From Bacteroidia bacterium (GTDB taxonomy: Bacteria > Bacteroidota > Bacteroidia > Bacteroidales > Azobacteroidaceae), in the NCBI GenBank assembly GCA_025999935.1, contig BNXY01000008.1, positions 1 through 64,000 of the forward strand: 64,000 bases of DNA, given 5' to 3'. The position numbers and the translations under genes were made by a program. The notes beneath the pieces were generated by a model, which had not been told where the DNA came from, ran no database searches, and saw only the letters and a program-made list of their open reading frames with translations. Of this stretch, positions 25,495 through 35,719 are shown one piece after another (the first letter of the stretch is position 1; each line of letters starts with the position of its first letter).

Positions 25495-26436
25495 TTATAG
25501 AGCATTGATTTCTTTCAATACGTTATTCGTTGAGCGAACTGCATTTGCACTCTTTTCAAACAAGGCTTTTTCTTCATCGTTCAAGTTGAAATCAACAATT
25601 TTTTCAACGCCTGTGCGACCGATAACGGCCGGAACGCCGATGCAGATATCGCTTTGTCCGTATTCGCCTTCCAAATAAACGCAGCAAGGAATTACCCGTT
25701 TGTAGTCGCTGATAATGGATTGAGCTACGTAGGCTCCGGCTGCTCCGGGCGCATACCAGGCGGAAGTGCCCAACAAACCGGTCAAAGTGGCTCCACCTAC
25801 CATGGTGTCGGCTACAACTTTGTCCAAAACGGCCGCATCCAACAAATTGGATACCGAAATTCCGTTGTAAGTGGCCAAACGTTTCAGCGGAATCATGGTT
25901 GTATCGCCGTGGCCGCCGATGACAACGCCTTCTACTTGAGCAGGATTGCCATTCAAAGCCTGACTCAGATAGTATTTGAAACGAGAGCTGTCCAAAGTGC
26001 CACCCATACCGATTACGCGGTTTTTAGGAAGACCGGTTGCTTTCAATGTCAAATAAGTCATCGTATCCATCGGGTTGGAAATGATGATGAAAATGGCTTC
26101 GGGAGAATATTTCAAGCAGCTTTCAACCACACTTTTTACGATTTTTGCGTTGGTGCCGATTAATTCTTCGCGTGTCATTCCCGGTTTACGGGGAATACCG
26201 GAAGTAACGATAATTACATCCGAACCGGCGGTCTTGGAATAATCGTTGGTTACTCCTACCACTTTGGTTTCAAAACCCAATGTTTGAGCAGTCTGCAATA
26301 TGTCTATCGCTTTTCCTTCTGCTACACCTTCTTTTACATCCAGCATGACAACTTCGTCAACGACTTTGTTGAATGCCAATACATTTGCACAGGTAGCGCC
26401 TACGTTACCTGCACCTACTACGGTTATTTTTGCCAT
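25495..26436 (-). CDS. mdh: Malate dehydrogenase
   Basis: A 313-residue NAD-dependent malate dehydrogenase of the lactate-dehydrogenase-like type. GAGNVGATCAN (about 8-18) is the Rossmann loop, the Asp in MLDVKEG sets NAD specificity, TSGIPRKPGMTR (about 78-89) contains the substrate-binding Arg pair, and GGHGD (about 173-177) the catalytic His. It interconverts malate and oxaloacetate in the cytoplasm. A TACCTTTG promoter motif on the minus strand (26482-26489) lies 46 bp upstream. Confidence 0.96.
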   Translation of the reverse strand: MAKITVVGAGNVGATCANVLAFNKVVDEVVMLDVKEGVAEGKAIDILQTAQTLGFETKVVGVTNDYSKTAGSDVIIVTSGIPRKPGMTREELIGTNAKIVKSVVESCLKYSPEAIFIIISNPMDTMTYLTLKATGLPKNRVIGMGGTLDSSRFKYYLSQALNGNPAQVEGVVIGGHGDTTMIPLKRLATYNGISVSNLLDAAVLDKVVADTMVGGATLTGLLGTSAWYAPGAAGAYVAQSIISDYKRVIPCCVYLEGEYGQSDICIGVPAVIGRTGVEKIVDFNLNDEEKALFEKSANAVRSTNNVLKEINAL

Positions 26437-26481
26437 AATTGAAATTTATTAAATAATTTTATTTTCGTTTTTATTTGCGCG

Positions 26482-26489
26482 CAAAGGTA
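26482..26489 (-). promoter_or_regulatory. Promoter -7 element of mdh
   Basis: CAAAGGTA on the plus strand is TACCTTTG on the minus strand, a full match to TAnnTTTG, between trxA's stop and the mdh start. Confidence 0.65.
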
Positions 26490-26499
26490 CAAATTTTTT

Positions 26500-26814
26500 T
26501 TATAATAATGCTTTCAATTTGCTTTCAAGTAAGCTTTTTTGTGCCGCACCGACATGCTTGTCCGCCAATTTGCCGTCCTTGAAATAGAGAATTGTCGGAA
26601 TACTCCGGATGCCGTATTCTCCGGCTATTTCGTCGTTTTCGTCAATATTTACTTTGCCGATAACGGCTTTCCCTTCGTATTCGCTCGCTAATTCTTCAAT
26701 AAACGGGCCTATCATCCTGCACGGGCCGCACCATTCCGCCCAAAAATCTACTACTACCGGTAAATCTCCGGCAATCAGTTCTTTAAAACTTTCGTCTGTA
26801 ATCTTTAATGCCAT
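26500..26814 (-). CDS. trxA: Thioredoxin
   Basis: A 104-residue thioredoxin of normal length, with the active site WCGPCRM (about 28-34), the buried Asp in VVVDFWAEW and the cis-Pro in RSIPTILYF (about 73-81). It lacks a signal peptide and so acts in the cytoplasm as the general disulfide reductase. It lies 28 bp after dnaE on the same strand and may be transcribed with it. Confidence 0.95.
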   Translation of the reverse strand: MALKITDESFKELIAGDLPVVVDFWAEWCGPCRMIGPFIEELASEYEGKAVIGKVNIDENDEIAGEYGIRSIPTILYFKDGKLADKHVGAAQKSLLESKLKALL

Positions 26815-26842
26815 AATTGTCTGTTTTTAATAAATGTTTTAT

Positions 26843-29800
26843 TTAATTAATTTTAAATTTGATTTGATTTTCTTCCAAGAAACGAATGAGATGCTGGTCG
26901 ATAGCAAATTTTTGCGTTTCCGTGTACAAAGAAACCGATAAATGTTTTTCAATATCTTCGATTTTAAAATATAACGAACAACCGCCGGGATTATTTTTTA
27001 TTTGTGAAGATAATTCCGTAATAATTTTTTCATCCAAATCATGCAGAGGCAATAAAATGGTAATTTTTTTTATCAGAGAATCTTTCACTTCCGACATTTG
27101 CTGAATGGAACCGATTTTAAAGTCCATAATGTTTTCCTTGTATTGCCGTGGTTGAAATTTTCCGCGTATCAACAGATACATATTCGGGAATCCGTATTTA
27201 TTAAACTCCACAAAATCTTTTCCGAACAACGGAATTTCGGCGCTACCGGTAAAATCTTCCAACTTTAATACGCCGTAAGGATTGCCGGTTTTGGTATTTC
27301 CCTGTTTGAATCCGGTAACGATTCCGCCGATTATCAGGTCTTTGTTTGCGCCGCTGTTTTTCGCTTCTTCCAAATCCTTCAGACCCAGATTGCAAATATA
27401 ATTCAATATCACAAAATAATCATCCAAAGGATGGGACGACAAATAAATGCCGACCAAATCTTTTTCCTTGTTCAGTCGTTCGATATTACTCCAGGATTCC
27501 GCAAACGGAATTTCCGGTTTGGCAATTTCCACCGCATCAAATCCGCCGAAAAGCGAATTCATGGAGGAGCTTTTATCGGTTTGGTATTTGCTTCCATAAC
27601 GAATCAGGGTTTCGAGAAAAACTTCGCCCTTGGTATTATTGGTAAAAAATTGTTCCCGTTTGATTTCATGAAAATTGTCGAAAGCGCCTGCATAACAAAG
27701 CGCTTCTATATTTTTCTTGTTGCAAGCGGATAAATTGACCCTTTCTACAAAATTGAAAACTCCCTTGAATGGGCCGTTGGCTTCCCGCTCTTTCACAATG
27801 GCTTCCACCGCAGAGCTTCCCACGCCTTTCACGCCGCCCATGCCAAACCGGATATTTCCTTCTTTGTTGACGGTAAAATTCAATTCCGATTCGTTGACGT
27901 CGGGGCCTTTTACCACAATGCCCATGTTGCGGCATTCGTCCATGAATTTGGTAATTTCGCCGATGTCATCCCTGTTGCGAGTCAAGTTGGCCGCCATAAA
28001 TTCGCCGGGATAATGGGCTTTCAAATAAGCAGTCTGATAAGAAACCAACGAATAGCAAGTGGCATGTGACTTGTTGAATGCGTATTTGGCAAATTCCGCC
28101 CAATCCGTCCAAATCTTTTCCAATATCTTAGGGTCATGGCCTCTTAACGTTGCTCCGTCGATAAATTTGGTATGCAGCGCCTCCATTTTATCTTTCAACT
28201 TCTTTCCCATCGCCTTACGCAACTCGTCGGATTGTCCGCGGGTAAATCCGGCCAAGTCTCGGCTCAAAAGCATGACCTGTTCCTGATAGACCGTGATTCC
28301 GTAAGTTTCTTTCAGGCGGGATTCCATTTCAGGAAAATCGTAAGTAATTTCTTTTCGACCGTGTTTCCTTTCGATGAAATCCGGGATATAAGCCATGGGA
28401 CCCGGACGGTACAAAGCGTTCATCGCAATCAAATCCTCAAACTTGGTGGGCTTTAATTCCCGGAGGTATTTCTGCATTCCGGCCGATTCAAACTGGAACG
28501 TGCCGACGGTTTGCCCTTTGCTGTAAAGCTCATACGTTTGTTTGTCGTCTGTCGGAATATTGGCGATATCAATGACAATTCCCTTTGATTTTTTGATATT
28601 CGAAATGGCTTCTTTGATGATGGACAAGGTTTTAAGTCCCAGAAAGTCCATCTTTATCAATCCAATCGACTCGATGACGGAACCTTCATATTGTGTTACC
28701 AATAATTCTTCGTCGCTGCCTTTTTCCTTGGCGGTGCTGAGTGGAACATAATTCGTTAAATCGTCCGCACCGATAATCACTCCGCAGGCATGAACGCCTA
28801 CCTGCCGGACGGTTCCTTCCAGCATCTGGGCGTATTTCAGTACATCCGAGAGATTGTGGTCGTCCGAATACCGGGCTTCATGCAATTCGGGCACATATTG
28901 TATGCAGTTTTCTATATTGATTTTCGGCGAATTACCATTTTTATCATCCGGCAAACGGTCGGGCACCAATTTGGTTAGCCGGTCGGCTTCCGCCAAAGGC
29001 AGATTTTGTACGCGCGCCACATCTTTGATAGACGATTTCGTAGCCATGGTTCCGTAAGTGACAATGTGCGCCACTTTTTCCTTACCGTATTTTTCTGTTA
29101 CCCAACGCAATACATCCGCACGTCCGTCATCGTCGAAGTCAATATCAATATCAGGCATCGAGATACGGTCGGGATTCAAAAAGCGCTCGAACAGCAAATC
29201 GTATTTCAGCGGGTCAATGTCTGTAATTCCCAAACAATAGGCTACCGCCGAACCTGCTGCCGAACCTCTGCCGGGTCCTACCGCTACGCCCATATTCCGC
29301 GCAGCTTGTATAAAATCCTGTACAATCAGAAAATAGCCCGGAAATCCCATGGTTTTCATGGTTTCCAATTCAAACTCTATCCGTTCGAGTACCTCCGGCG
29401 GCACCGGGTCGTTGTAACGGCTTTTGGCTTTTTCCAAGGTAAGTTGGCGCAGGTAATCCGCTTCAAATTTGATACGGAGGACTTTACTGTATCCGCCTAA
29501 TTTATCGAAACGTTTTTCATCCTCTTTGTTAAATTCCTTCCGTAAATTTTCTTCGGAATATTGGGCTTTGTAACTTTCTTCCGATCCAAACGATTTCGGA
29601 ATAGGAAAGATAGGCATGATGGCTTCCGAATCAATGCTGTAAAATTCCACTTTATCGGCTATTTCAACCGTATTGGACAAGACTTCCGGTAAATCCGAAA
29701 AGATGGCGCCCATTTCCTCCGTCGTTTTGAACCATTCCTGTTTGGTGTAACGCATCCGGCCGGGGTCATCCAAGTCTTTGCCGGTACTCAGGCAAATCAG

Positions 29801-30529
29801 ACGGTCGTGCGCATCGGCGTGTTCTTCTTCCACAAAATGCACATCGTTGGCCGCGATGATTTTGGTGTTTGTTTTTTGGGCTAATTTCAACAGAACGGCA
29901 TTGACTTCCACCTGTTTTTCATACGTGGTACGGTCGGCTCCGTCTTTATCCGTTTTGTGCCGGTGAAATTCCAAATAATAGTCGTCTCCGAATATTTTTT
30001 TAAACCACAAAATGGCTTCTTCTGCCGCCTGAATATTTCCGTCGGCGATTTTTCTCGGAATTTCTCCACCCAGACAGGCGGAACAAACAATCAGCCCTTC
30101 GCTGTATTTTTCCAACACGTCCTTGTCGATGCGCGGACGGTAATAATATCCGTCAATCCAAGAAGTTGAGACTAATTTACAAAGGTTCTGATAGCCTTTT
30201 TTATTTTTGGCCAACAATACCAAATGCCAGCCGCTCCCGTCTTCTTTGGTGGTTTTGTCGAAACGGGTTCGCCGGGCGCAATAAGCCTCCACGCCCAAAA
30301 TCGGCTTGAATTTTTCGTGCGCTTCTTTCCCTTTGTTTTTTTTGTTTACATAATCGTAAAATTCTTTAGCGCCGAACATGTTTCCATGGTCGGTCAACGC
30401 CATGGCTTTCATCCCGTTTTTGACGGCTTTATCAACCAATCCGGAAATGGTGGACATCCCGTCCAGCAACGAATAGTGCGAATGGACATGTAAATGTACA
30501 AAAGGATTTTGTATTTGATTTTCAGACAT
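26843..30529 (-). CDS. dnaE: DNA polymerase III alpha subunit
   Basis: A 1228-residue C-family replicative polymerase. An N-terminal PHP domain (FVHLHVHSHYSLLDG, about 10-24) is followed by the palm domain with GPGRGSAAGS (about 415-424) and the catalytic PDIDIDF (about 458-464), the fingers (FQFESAGMQKYLREL), tandem helix-hairpin-helix, and a C-terminal OB fold (ITGFKQGNTKTGNPYG-like region). Length and order are those of DnaE. It overlaps the upstream NlpC/P60 gene by 8 bp. No intein or insertion is seen. Confidence 0.97.
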   Translation of the reverse strand: MSENQIQNPFVHLHVHSHYSLLDGMSTISGLVDKAVKNGMKAMALTDHGNMFGAKEFYDYVNKKNKGKEAHEKFKPILGVEAYCARRTRFDKTTKEDGSGWHLVLLAKNKKGYQNLCKLVSTSWIDGYYYRPRIDKDVLEKYSEGLIVCSACLGGEIPRKIADGNIQAAEEAILWFKKIFGDDYYLEFHRHKTDKDGADRTTYEKQVEVNAVLLKLAQKTNTKIIAANDVHFVEEEHADAHDRLICLSTGKDLDDPGRMRYTKQEWFKTTEEMGAIFSDLPEVLSNTVEIADKVEFYSIDSEAIMPIFPIPKSFGSEESYKAQYSEENLRKEFNKEDEKRFDKLGGYSKVLRIKFEADYLRQLTLEKAKSRYNDPVPPEVLERIEFELETMKTMGFPGYFLIVQDFIQAARNMGVAVGPGRGSAAGSAVAYCLGITDIDPLKYDLLFERFLNPDRISMPDIDIDFDDDGRADVLRWVTEKYGKEKVAHIVTYGTMATKSSIKDVARVQNLPLAEADRLTKLVPDRLPDDKNGNSPKINIENCIQYVPELHEARYSDDHNLSDVLKYAQMLEGTVRQVGVHACGVIIGADDLTNYVPLSTAKEKGSDEELLVTQYEGSVIESIGLIKMDFLGLKTLSIIKEAISNIKKSKGIVIDIANIPTDDKQTYELYSKGQTVGTFQFESAGMQKYLRELKPTKFEDLIAMNALYRPGPMAYIPDFIERKHGRKEITYDFPEMESRLKETYGITVYQEQVMLLSRDLAGFTRGQSDELRKAMGKKLKDKMEALHTKFIDGATLRGHDPKILEKIWTDWAEFAKYAFNKSHATCYSLVSYQTAYLKAHYPGEFMAANLTRNRDDIGEITKFMDECRNMGIVVKGPDVNESELNFTVNKEGNIRFGMGGVKGVGSSAVEAIVKEREANGPFKGVFNFVERVNLSACNKKNIEALCYAGAFDNFHEIKREQFFTNNTKGEVFLETLIRYGSKYQTDKSSSMNSLFGGFDAVEIAKPEIPFAESWSNIERLNKEKDLVGIYLSSHPLDDYFVILNYICNLGLKDLEEAKNSGANKDLIIGGIVTGFKQGNTKTGNPYGVLKLEDFTGSAEIPLFGKDFVEFNKYGFPNMYLLIRGKFQPRQYKENIMDFKIGSIQQMSEVKDSLIKKITILLPLHDLDEKIITELSSQIKNNPGGCSLYFKIEDIEKHLSVSLYTETQKFAIDQHLIRFLEENQIKFKIN

Positions 30530-31121
30530 TTGTATTATCTCCTAAAACTCTCAGACCGGTTACGTATCTTGGTTTATAATAAACAGACGAACTTAACTCC
30601 TCAATGGTTACCCCTTGGCGACAGGCATGAATAAAGGTAATGCTTCCTTTGCCGCCGTTGGCAACCACAATTCCCACATGTCCCACCCGGGATGATTTGG
30701 CGTTTCTCCCTTTGAAAAAAATTAAATCGCCGGATTGCAATTCTTCCTGTCCGATTTTGGTTCCCTGTTTGACTTGCGTTACGCAACCGGAACTTAATTT
30801 ATACCCGAAATTTTTAAATACATAAGAAGTAAATCCGGAACAGTCAAAAGATTTCGGGCCTTTAGCGCCCCTGCGATAAGGTAAACCCAGATATTGTTTT
30901 GAAAAATCAACAATAGTCGCGGCAATCGAATCGTTACCGGAGAATCCCCGATTAGCGTTCATCATGTCTTCTGCGATTTTTTGTATTTCAGCTGCACTTA
31001 AAGCCATCCATTGCCCTACTTCGGCATTTTCTCCTTTAACTTCCTGTGAATAGGATTGTAAGGAGAAGCCCAATAAAAAGAAAACGATAAGTTTAAATAC
31101 GCCGAATTTCAAATTTGCCAT
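30522..31121 (-). CDS. NlpC/P60 cell-wall peptidase
   Basis: A 200-residue-class protein (199 codons from the ATG at 31121) with a signal peptide ending at SYSQ (about residue 26). The C40 peptidase domain shows the catalytic Cys in FDCSGFTSYVF, the His in VGHVGIV and the third polar residue in FIHACR. It cuts peptide stems of peptidoglycan in the periplasm. I chose MANLKFG as start because a signal peptide begins there and a TATATTTG promoter motif lies 24 bp upstream; the longer frame to 31163 would overlap that promoter. Confidence 0.88.
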   Translation of the reverse strand: MANLKFGVFKLIVFFLLGFSLQSYSQEVKGENAEVGQWMALSAAEIQKIAEDMMNANRGFSGNDSIAATIVDFSKQYLGLPYRRGAKGPKSFDCSGFTSYVFKNFGYKLSSGCVTQVKQGTKIGQEELQSGDLIFFKGRNAKSSRVGHVGIVVANGGKGSITFIHACRQGVTIEELSSSVYYKPRYVTGLRVLGDNTNV

Positions 31122-31144
31122 ACTATATGATTTATATGAGGATG

Positions 31145-31152
31145 CAAATATA
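31145..31152 (-). promoter_or_regulatory. Promoter -7 element of the NlpC/P60-dnaE transcript
   Basis: CAAATATA reads TATATTTG on the minus strand, matching TAnnTTTG, 24 bp before the start codon. Confidence 0.5.
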
Positions 31153-31207
31153 ATAAAAATCAATATAAATATTATACATTTTTTGAATTTTTATGAATTA
31201 AGATAAG

Positions 31208-31234
31208 TTGTAATTAATAGTTTTCATACCTTTG
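31208..31234 (+). promoter_or_regulatory. Promoter of coaA
   Basis: TTG at 31208-31210, a 16-bp spacer and TACCTTTG at 31227-31234 precede the coaA start by 26 bp. Confidence 0.6.
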
Positions 31235-31259
31235 CGGCGAATTTTGTAATAATAAAAAA

Positions 31260-32204
31260 ATGAGCGCTTCATCCAAAAGTCCGTATCTGACGTTTGACAG
31301 GAACAAATGGGCAGAACTTCGCGAGTCAGAGCCGATGACCTTGACGGAAATTGAAATACAAAACCTCCGGGGCATCAACGAGGAATTATCGATAGATGAA
31401 GTGCGCGACATCTATCTGCCTTTGTCGCGTTTGCTGAACTATTATGTCAACTCTACCAAAAGCCGGCAAGCGGTCGTGATGAATTTTTTGAACGAAGAAA
31501 TCCAAAAAATCCCGTTCATTATCGGTATAGCGGGAAGCGTTTCGGTAGGTAAGAGCACTTCGGCGCGCGTTTTGCAAGCCTTGCTCAGCCGTTGGAAAGA
31601 GAACAACCAAGTCGCCTTGATCACCACCGACGGTTTTTTGTATCCCAACGCCATATTGGAAGAACGGGGAATTATGACCAAAAAGGGGTTTCCGGAATCT
31701 TACGATATCCACCGTTTGCTTCAGTTTGTGAATGAAATAAAGTCCGGCAAGACAGAAGTCAAAGCGCCCCTGTATTCCCATTTGATGTACGACATTGTTC
31801 CGGACAAACAAATTACCATCCATCCGCAGCCGGACATCCTGATTCTTGAAGGCTTGAATGTTTTGCAAAGCCGGATGGATTATCCGCAGAACAAACCCTC
31901 GCTTTTTGTTTCCGATTTTCTCGATTTCTCCATTTATGTCGATGCCGAAGAAAATTTCTTAGAAGACTGGTTCATTACCCGTTTCATGAATTTCAGGTGT
32001 ACAGCCTTCAATGACCCCAGCTCTTTCTTTTATGCTGTTACCAAACTAAACGATGAAGAATCCCGGAAAATGGCAAAGAATGTCTGGCGGGAAATAAACA
32101 GCAAAAACCTCCACAAAAATATCCTGCCTACCCGCGAACGCGCCAATCTGATTTTGCACAAAGGGGAGAATCATAAGGTTGATTATGTGAAGCTGCGGAA
32201 ATAA
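31260..32204 (+). CDS. coaA: Type I pantothenate kinase
   Basis: A 314-residue P-loop kinase of the CoaA type: [18 protein letters not shown] (about 90-107) is the nucleotide loop, the segment around TTDGFLYPN (about 126-134) the pantothenate site, and RKGFP-like [11 protein letters not shown] follows. It phosphorylates pantothenate in the first step of coenzyme A synthesis. Length matches E. coli CoaA. Many Bacteroidota use the unrelated type III enzyme, so a type I gene is a little unusual. The gene stands alone with its own promoter. Confidence 0.9.
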   Translation: MSASSKSPYLTFDRNKWAELRESEPMTLTEIEIQNLRGINEELSIDEVRDIYLPLSRLLNYYVNSTKSRQAVVMNFLNEEIQKIPFIIGIAGSVSVGKSTSARVLQALLSRWKENNQVALITTDGFLYPNAILEERGIMTKKGFPESYDIHRLLQFVNEIKSGKTEVKAPLYSHLMYDIVPDKQITIHPQPDILILEGLNVLQSRMDYPQNKPSLFVSDFLDFSIYVDAEENFLEDWFITRFMNFRCTAFNDPSSFFYAVTKLNDEESRKMAKNVWREINSKNLHKNILPTRERANLILHKGENHKVDYVKLRK

Positions 32205-32333
32205 AAAAAGTCAAATTGCAGATATGAGCATGAGATTTCTCGCTACGTTCGAAATGACGCGCGTTTTTTTAAGCAGGAATACAGATTCGACCTTTATGAA
32301 TAAAAATTCGACCTCCCATTGGATTTTTATTTT

Positions 32334-32341
32334 TAACTTTG
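32334..32341 (+). promoter_or_regulatory. Promoter -7 element of susC 2
   Basis: TAACTTTG matches TAnnTTTG and lies 51 bp before the susC 2 start. The -33 element is not clear; TTGG at 32319-32322 is too close. Confidence 0.5.
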
Positions 32342-32392
32342 CAAACAATTATTAACATTTATTTATATAAACCTTGTTAAAATGGTAATATC

Positions 32393-35300
32393 ATGATTCA
32401 AAAACTAATTTCTTCTTTACAATTTACAGCATTGATATGTATAATGTCAGTACTAAGTGTTACAACTGCTTTCGGACAGACACAAACCGTTTCCGGTGTC
32501 GTTTCGGATGGAGCTACAAATGAACCGATTACCGGAGCTTCGATAAGTGTAAAAGGCGGTGTCGGTGCCGGTGTTACAGATTCAGATGGTAAATTTTCGG
32601 TAAATGTACCTTCATCTAATTCCATTTTGGTATTTACTTATTTGGGCTATGCGCCTAAGGAAGTTCCGGTAGCCGGGCAAAGTAAATTAAATGTTCTTCT
32701 TTTTGAAGATAGCCAATTGTTGGAGGAAGTAGTGGTGGTTGGCTACGGAACAATGCGGAAGAAAGACCTCACGGGGTCTATCATACAAATTCGTCCCGAC
32801 AAACTGGCAAATGAAAACCCGAAAACAATACAGGATGTTCTTCGCGGCACTTCGGGAATTTCTATCAGTTATGATCCTACGGCAAAAGGAGGAGGCTCCA
32901 TAGAAATTCGCGGACAACGCTCCGTATATACTGACGGCGGACATAATGGTCCTTTGATTGTCCTCGACGGAATGATGTTTTCGGGTGAACTTTCGGAAAT
33001 CAATCCTGACGACATCGGACAGATTGACATCCTGAAAGACGCATCATCTGCTGCCATTTATGGCGCACAAGCGGCTAACGGCGTGCTTATTGTTACTACA
33101 AAAAAAGGAAAAGCGGGTAAGCCTGTGGTAAATGTTACCGCTAATGTAGGAAGCACGATGAAGAGTTCCTACCGCGAAATGTGGAGTCCGGATGAATATA
33201 TGCGGCACCGTACAGACTGGTATAAAAGAGATACTTACGGCGTAAATCCCACTACGGGCAAATATGAAGCTTACCAAGCAGGCGGTGTTCCGACCGGTTA
33301 TTATGAAAATCCCGATAATTTGGCAAATTGGGGTGTTGATTTAAATACATGGCGGAATAATGGATCAATTTTACCATCTGCCGGCGAATCGGACAGAAGT
33401 CTTTATGCTCGCCGCGTAGGGCTTGGAGGAGAAGGTACAACCTTATTATTACAAAATTATACCGACAATAAAACCTATAACTGGTGGGATCATACCTTTC
33501 GGACAGGCTTAAACCATGACTACAACGCCAGCGTATCGGGAGCAAGCGATCGTATCAATTATTACATGTCGTTCGGTTACCAGAACAACGAAGGCGTTAT
33601 TGAAGGCAACTTCTTTAATAATATTCGTTCCAACGTGAAAGTGGACGGCAAAGTAACAGACTGGTTAAGTATCGGTGCAAATATAAACTTTCAAAATCGA
33701 AGCGACGGAGATTTGCAACCCAATCTGGACATAAATGCTTATAACGCCAACCTGAATCAGTTGCGCAACTCCCCATATAGCGTTTATCGCAATGATGACG
33801 GAAGTATTGCTCAATTCCCAAGTGGACTCAATGCAAGATTAACAGGTACAAACTTCGATTTTAACCGGCAATATATGGAATTAGACAGGAGCTATTATGT
33901 GCTCAACACCATTTTCAATGCTTCTGTAAAACTGCCTTTCGGAATTACTTATTCGTTCAATGCCGCACCTCGTTTCCAATGGTTTCACGACTATTACTGG
34001 GAATCATCGGAGAATCCCGCTTGGACGGCAAGCCCTCATGGATTAGTCAACAGAGAGAACAGTTGGAAGTATGAATGGGCGCTCAACAACCAGATTCATT
34101 GGGATAAAACTTTTGCTCAAGTGCATAAGGTTGAACTTACCTTGGTGCAGGAAGCCGAAAGACACCAGACGTGGCAAGACCGTATTGAAGCCCGCAATTT
34201 TCAGCCCTCGGATGCATTGGGTTATCACAATACAGCCAACAGTACAAAGGAAAACAGTAGTTATTCTACTACCGACACTCAACACTCCGGTAATGCTCTG
34301 CTTGCCCGTTTGTTTTATTCCTACAATGATCGCTACATGCTGACTACCTCCATTCGTCGCGACGGCTATTCGGCGTTTGGAACAAGCAACCCATACGCTA
34401 CATTTCCGTCTTTAGCGCTGGCATGGACGTTTACCAACGAAGATTTCTTTAAGTGGGAGCCAATGGATTACGGTAAATTGCGCGTTTCTTTTGGAGAAAA
34501 CGGCAACCGTGCGCTTAACGATCCTTACATATCGCTTGCTAATCTTGCAACAGGCGGAACAAACAGGTATGGATATGTCAATTCTGCAAACACATTGGCT
34601 AATTTTCAGTATTTACAAATTAGCCGTATGGCTAATCCGAATTTGCGATGGGAAAAATCAACAGCATGGAACTATGGCATAGACTTCAGTTTTCTGAAAA
34701 ACCGGATAACAGGTTCATTGGAGTATTACGATATTTCTACTAAAGATATGATTATGAATCAAACCTTGGCGCAATTCGCAGGGTTCTCATCCATGACTAC
34801 CAATCTTGGCGAGGTGTCGAACAAAGGTATTGAGTTTTCCATTACTTCAACAAATATCAAAAACAGTACATTGGAATGGAGCACCACTTTAAACTTTTCA
34901 TATAACCAAAATAAAATCGTTCACCTTTATTACGAATACGAAGATGTGCTTGACGCCAATGGAAATGTAACCGGCAGAAAAGAATCGGACGACATTAATA
35001 ATAATTGGTTTATCGGAAAGCCCATCAGCGCTATCTGGAATTACCGCGTAACCGGTATTTGGCAAACGGATGAAGCGGATGAAGCGGCAAAATACAACCA
35101 AAGACCCGGCGATCCAAAGGTTAAAAAGAATCCGGACAATCCGCTTCAAAACGGTTCAAACGGATATGTTAATTATAATAATGATGACAAGGAATTTCTG
35201 GGACAAACGGCTCCTCCGGTAAACTGGTCGTTGCGTAATGATTTCACGCTGTTTGAGAATTTGAGCCTTTCGTTCAATATCTATGCGCGCATGGGGCACA

Positions 35301-35707
35301 AAAGCCTTTCATCGGAATACCTGAATGATGACAACAACAGCAACATCTTGGTACAAGGCGCCAATCAGTTTAAAAAGGAATATTGGACACCTGAAAATCC
35401 GAGTAATAAGTATGCACGGATTCAAGCAACCGGACCTACAGGCGCAACTTCAGTGGCGCAATTATTCGACCGGTCGTTTATACGTCTTGAGAACATTTCA
35501 ATCGGTTATACGCTACCGAAGAAATGGGTTTCTGCGCTTCAAATGGAAAAATGTAAAGTATTCGGTTCTGTTCGCAACGCTGCTTTGTGGCAAAAGGAAT
35601 GGCCCTACGGAGACCCTGAATCATACAATACCAGCAATGCCAACAGTCCATACTCCGGCGGTCTTGCTACGAGGGTATTTTCAATTGGATTAAATGCAAC
35701 TTTTTAA
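32393..35707 (+). CDS. SusC-like TonB-dependent outer membrane transporter (pair 2)
   Basis: A 1104-residue SusC protein. It has a signal peptide ending at TTAFGQ (about residue 30), a carboxypeptidase-regulatory-like domain (about 35-110), LLEEVVVVGYGTMRKKDLTG (about 117-136), a plug with GAQAANGVLIVTTKKG (about 223-238), and a barrel ending in an aromatic residue. It is longer than SusC 1 by 120 residues, mainly through extra loops in the barrel. It pairs with the SusD gene 12 bp downstream. No enzymes or regulator adjoin, so the nutrient cannot be named. Confidence 0.95.
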   Translation: MIQKLISSLQFTALICIMSVLSVTTAFGQTQTVSGVVSDGATNEPITGASISVKGGVGAGVTDSDGKFSVNVPSSNSILVFTYLGYAPKEVPVAGQSKLNVLLFEDSQLLEEVVVVGYGTMRKKDLTGSIIQIRPDKLANENPKTIQDVLRGTSGISISYDPTAKGGGSIEIRGQRSVYTDGGHNGPLIVLDGMMFSGELSEINPDDIGQIDILKDASSAAIYGAQAANGVLIVTTKKGKAGKPVVNVTANVGSTMKSSYREMWSPDEYMRHRTDWYKRDTYGVNPTTGKYEAYQAGGVPTGYYENPDNLANWGVDLNTWRNNGSILPSAGESDRSLYARRVGLGGEGTTLLLQNYTDNKTYNWWDHTFRTGLNHDYNASVSGASDRINYYMSFGYQNNEGVIEGNFFNNIRSNVKVDGKVTDWLSIGANINFQNRSDGDLQPNLDINAYNANLNQLRNSPYSVYRNDDGSIAQFPSGLNARLTGTNFDFNRQYMELDRSYYVLNTIFNASVKLPFGITYSFNAAPRFQWFHDYYWESSENPAWTASPHGLVNRENSWKYEWALNNQIHWDKTFAQVHKVELTLVQEAERHQTWQDRIEARNFQPSDALGYHNTANSTKENSSYSTTDTQHSGNALLARLFYSYNDRYMLTTSIRRDGYSAFGTSNPYATFPSLALAWTFTNEDFFKWEPMDYGKLRVSFGENGNRALNDPYISLANLATGGTNRYGYVNSANTLANFQYLQISRMANPNLRWEKSTAWNYGIDFSFLKNRITGSLEYYDISTKDMIMNQTLAQFAGFSSMTTNLGEVSNKGIEFSITSTNIKNSTLEWSTTLNFSYNQNKIVHLYYEYEDVLDANGNVTGRKESDDINNNWFIGKPISAIWNYRVTGIWQTDEADEAAKYNQRPGDPKVKKNPDNPLQNGSNGYVNYNNDDKEFLGQTAPPVNWSLRNDFTLFENLSLSFNIYARMGHKSLSSEYLNDDNNSNILVQGANQFKKEYWTPENPSNKYARIQATGPTGATSVAQLFDRSFIRLENISIGYTLPKKWVSALQMEKCKVFGSVRNAALWQKEWPYGDPESYNTSNANSPYSGGLATRVFSIGLNATF

Positions 35708-35719
35708 AAATCAATAAAA

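Noticed and set aside
32225..32262. Sequence gagatttctcgctacgttcg before susC 2
   Set aside because: Looks like a common short intergenic phrase in Bacteroidota; no pairing or gene context makes it more than that.
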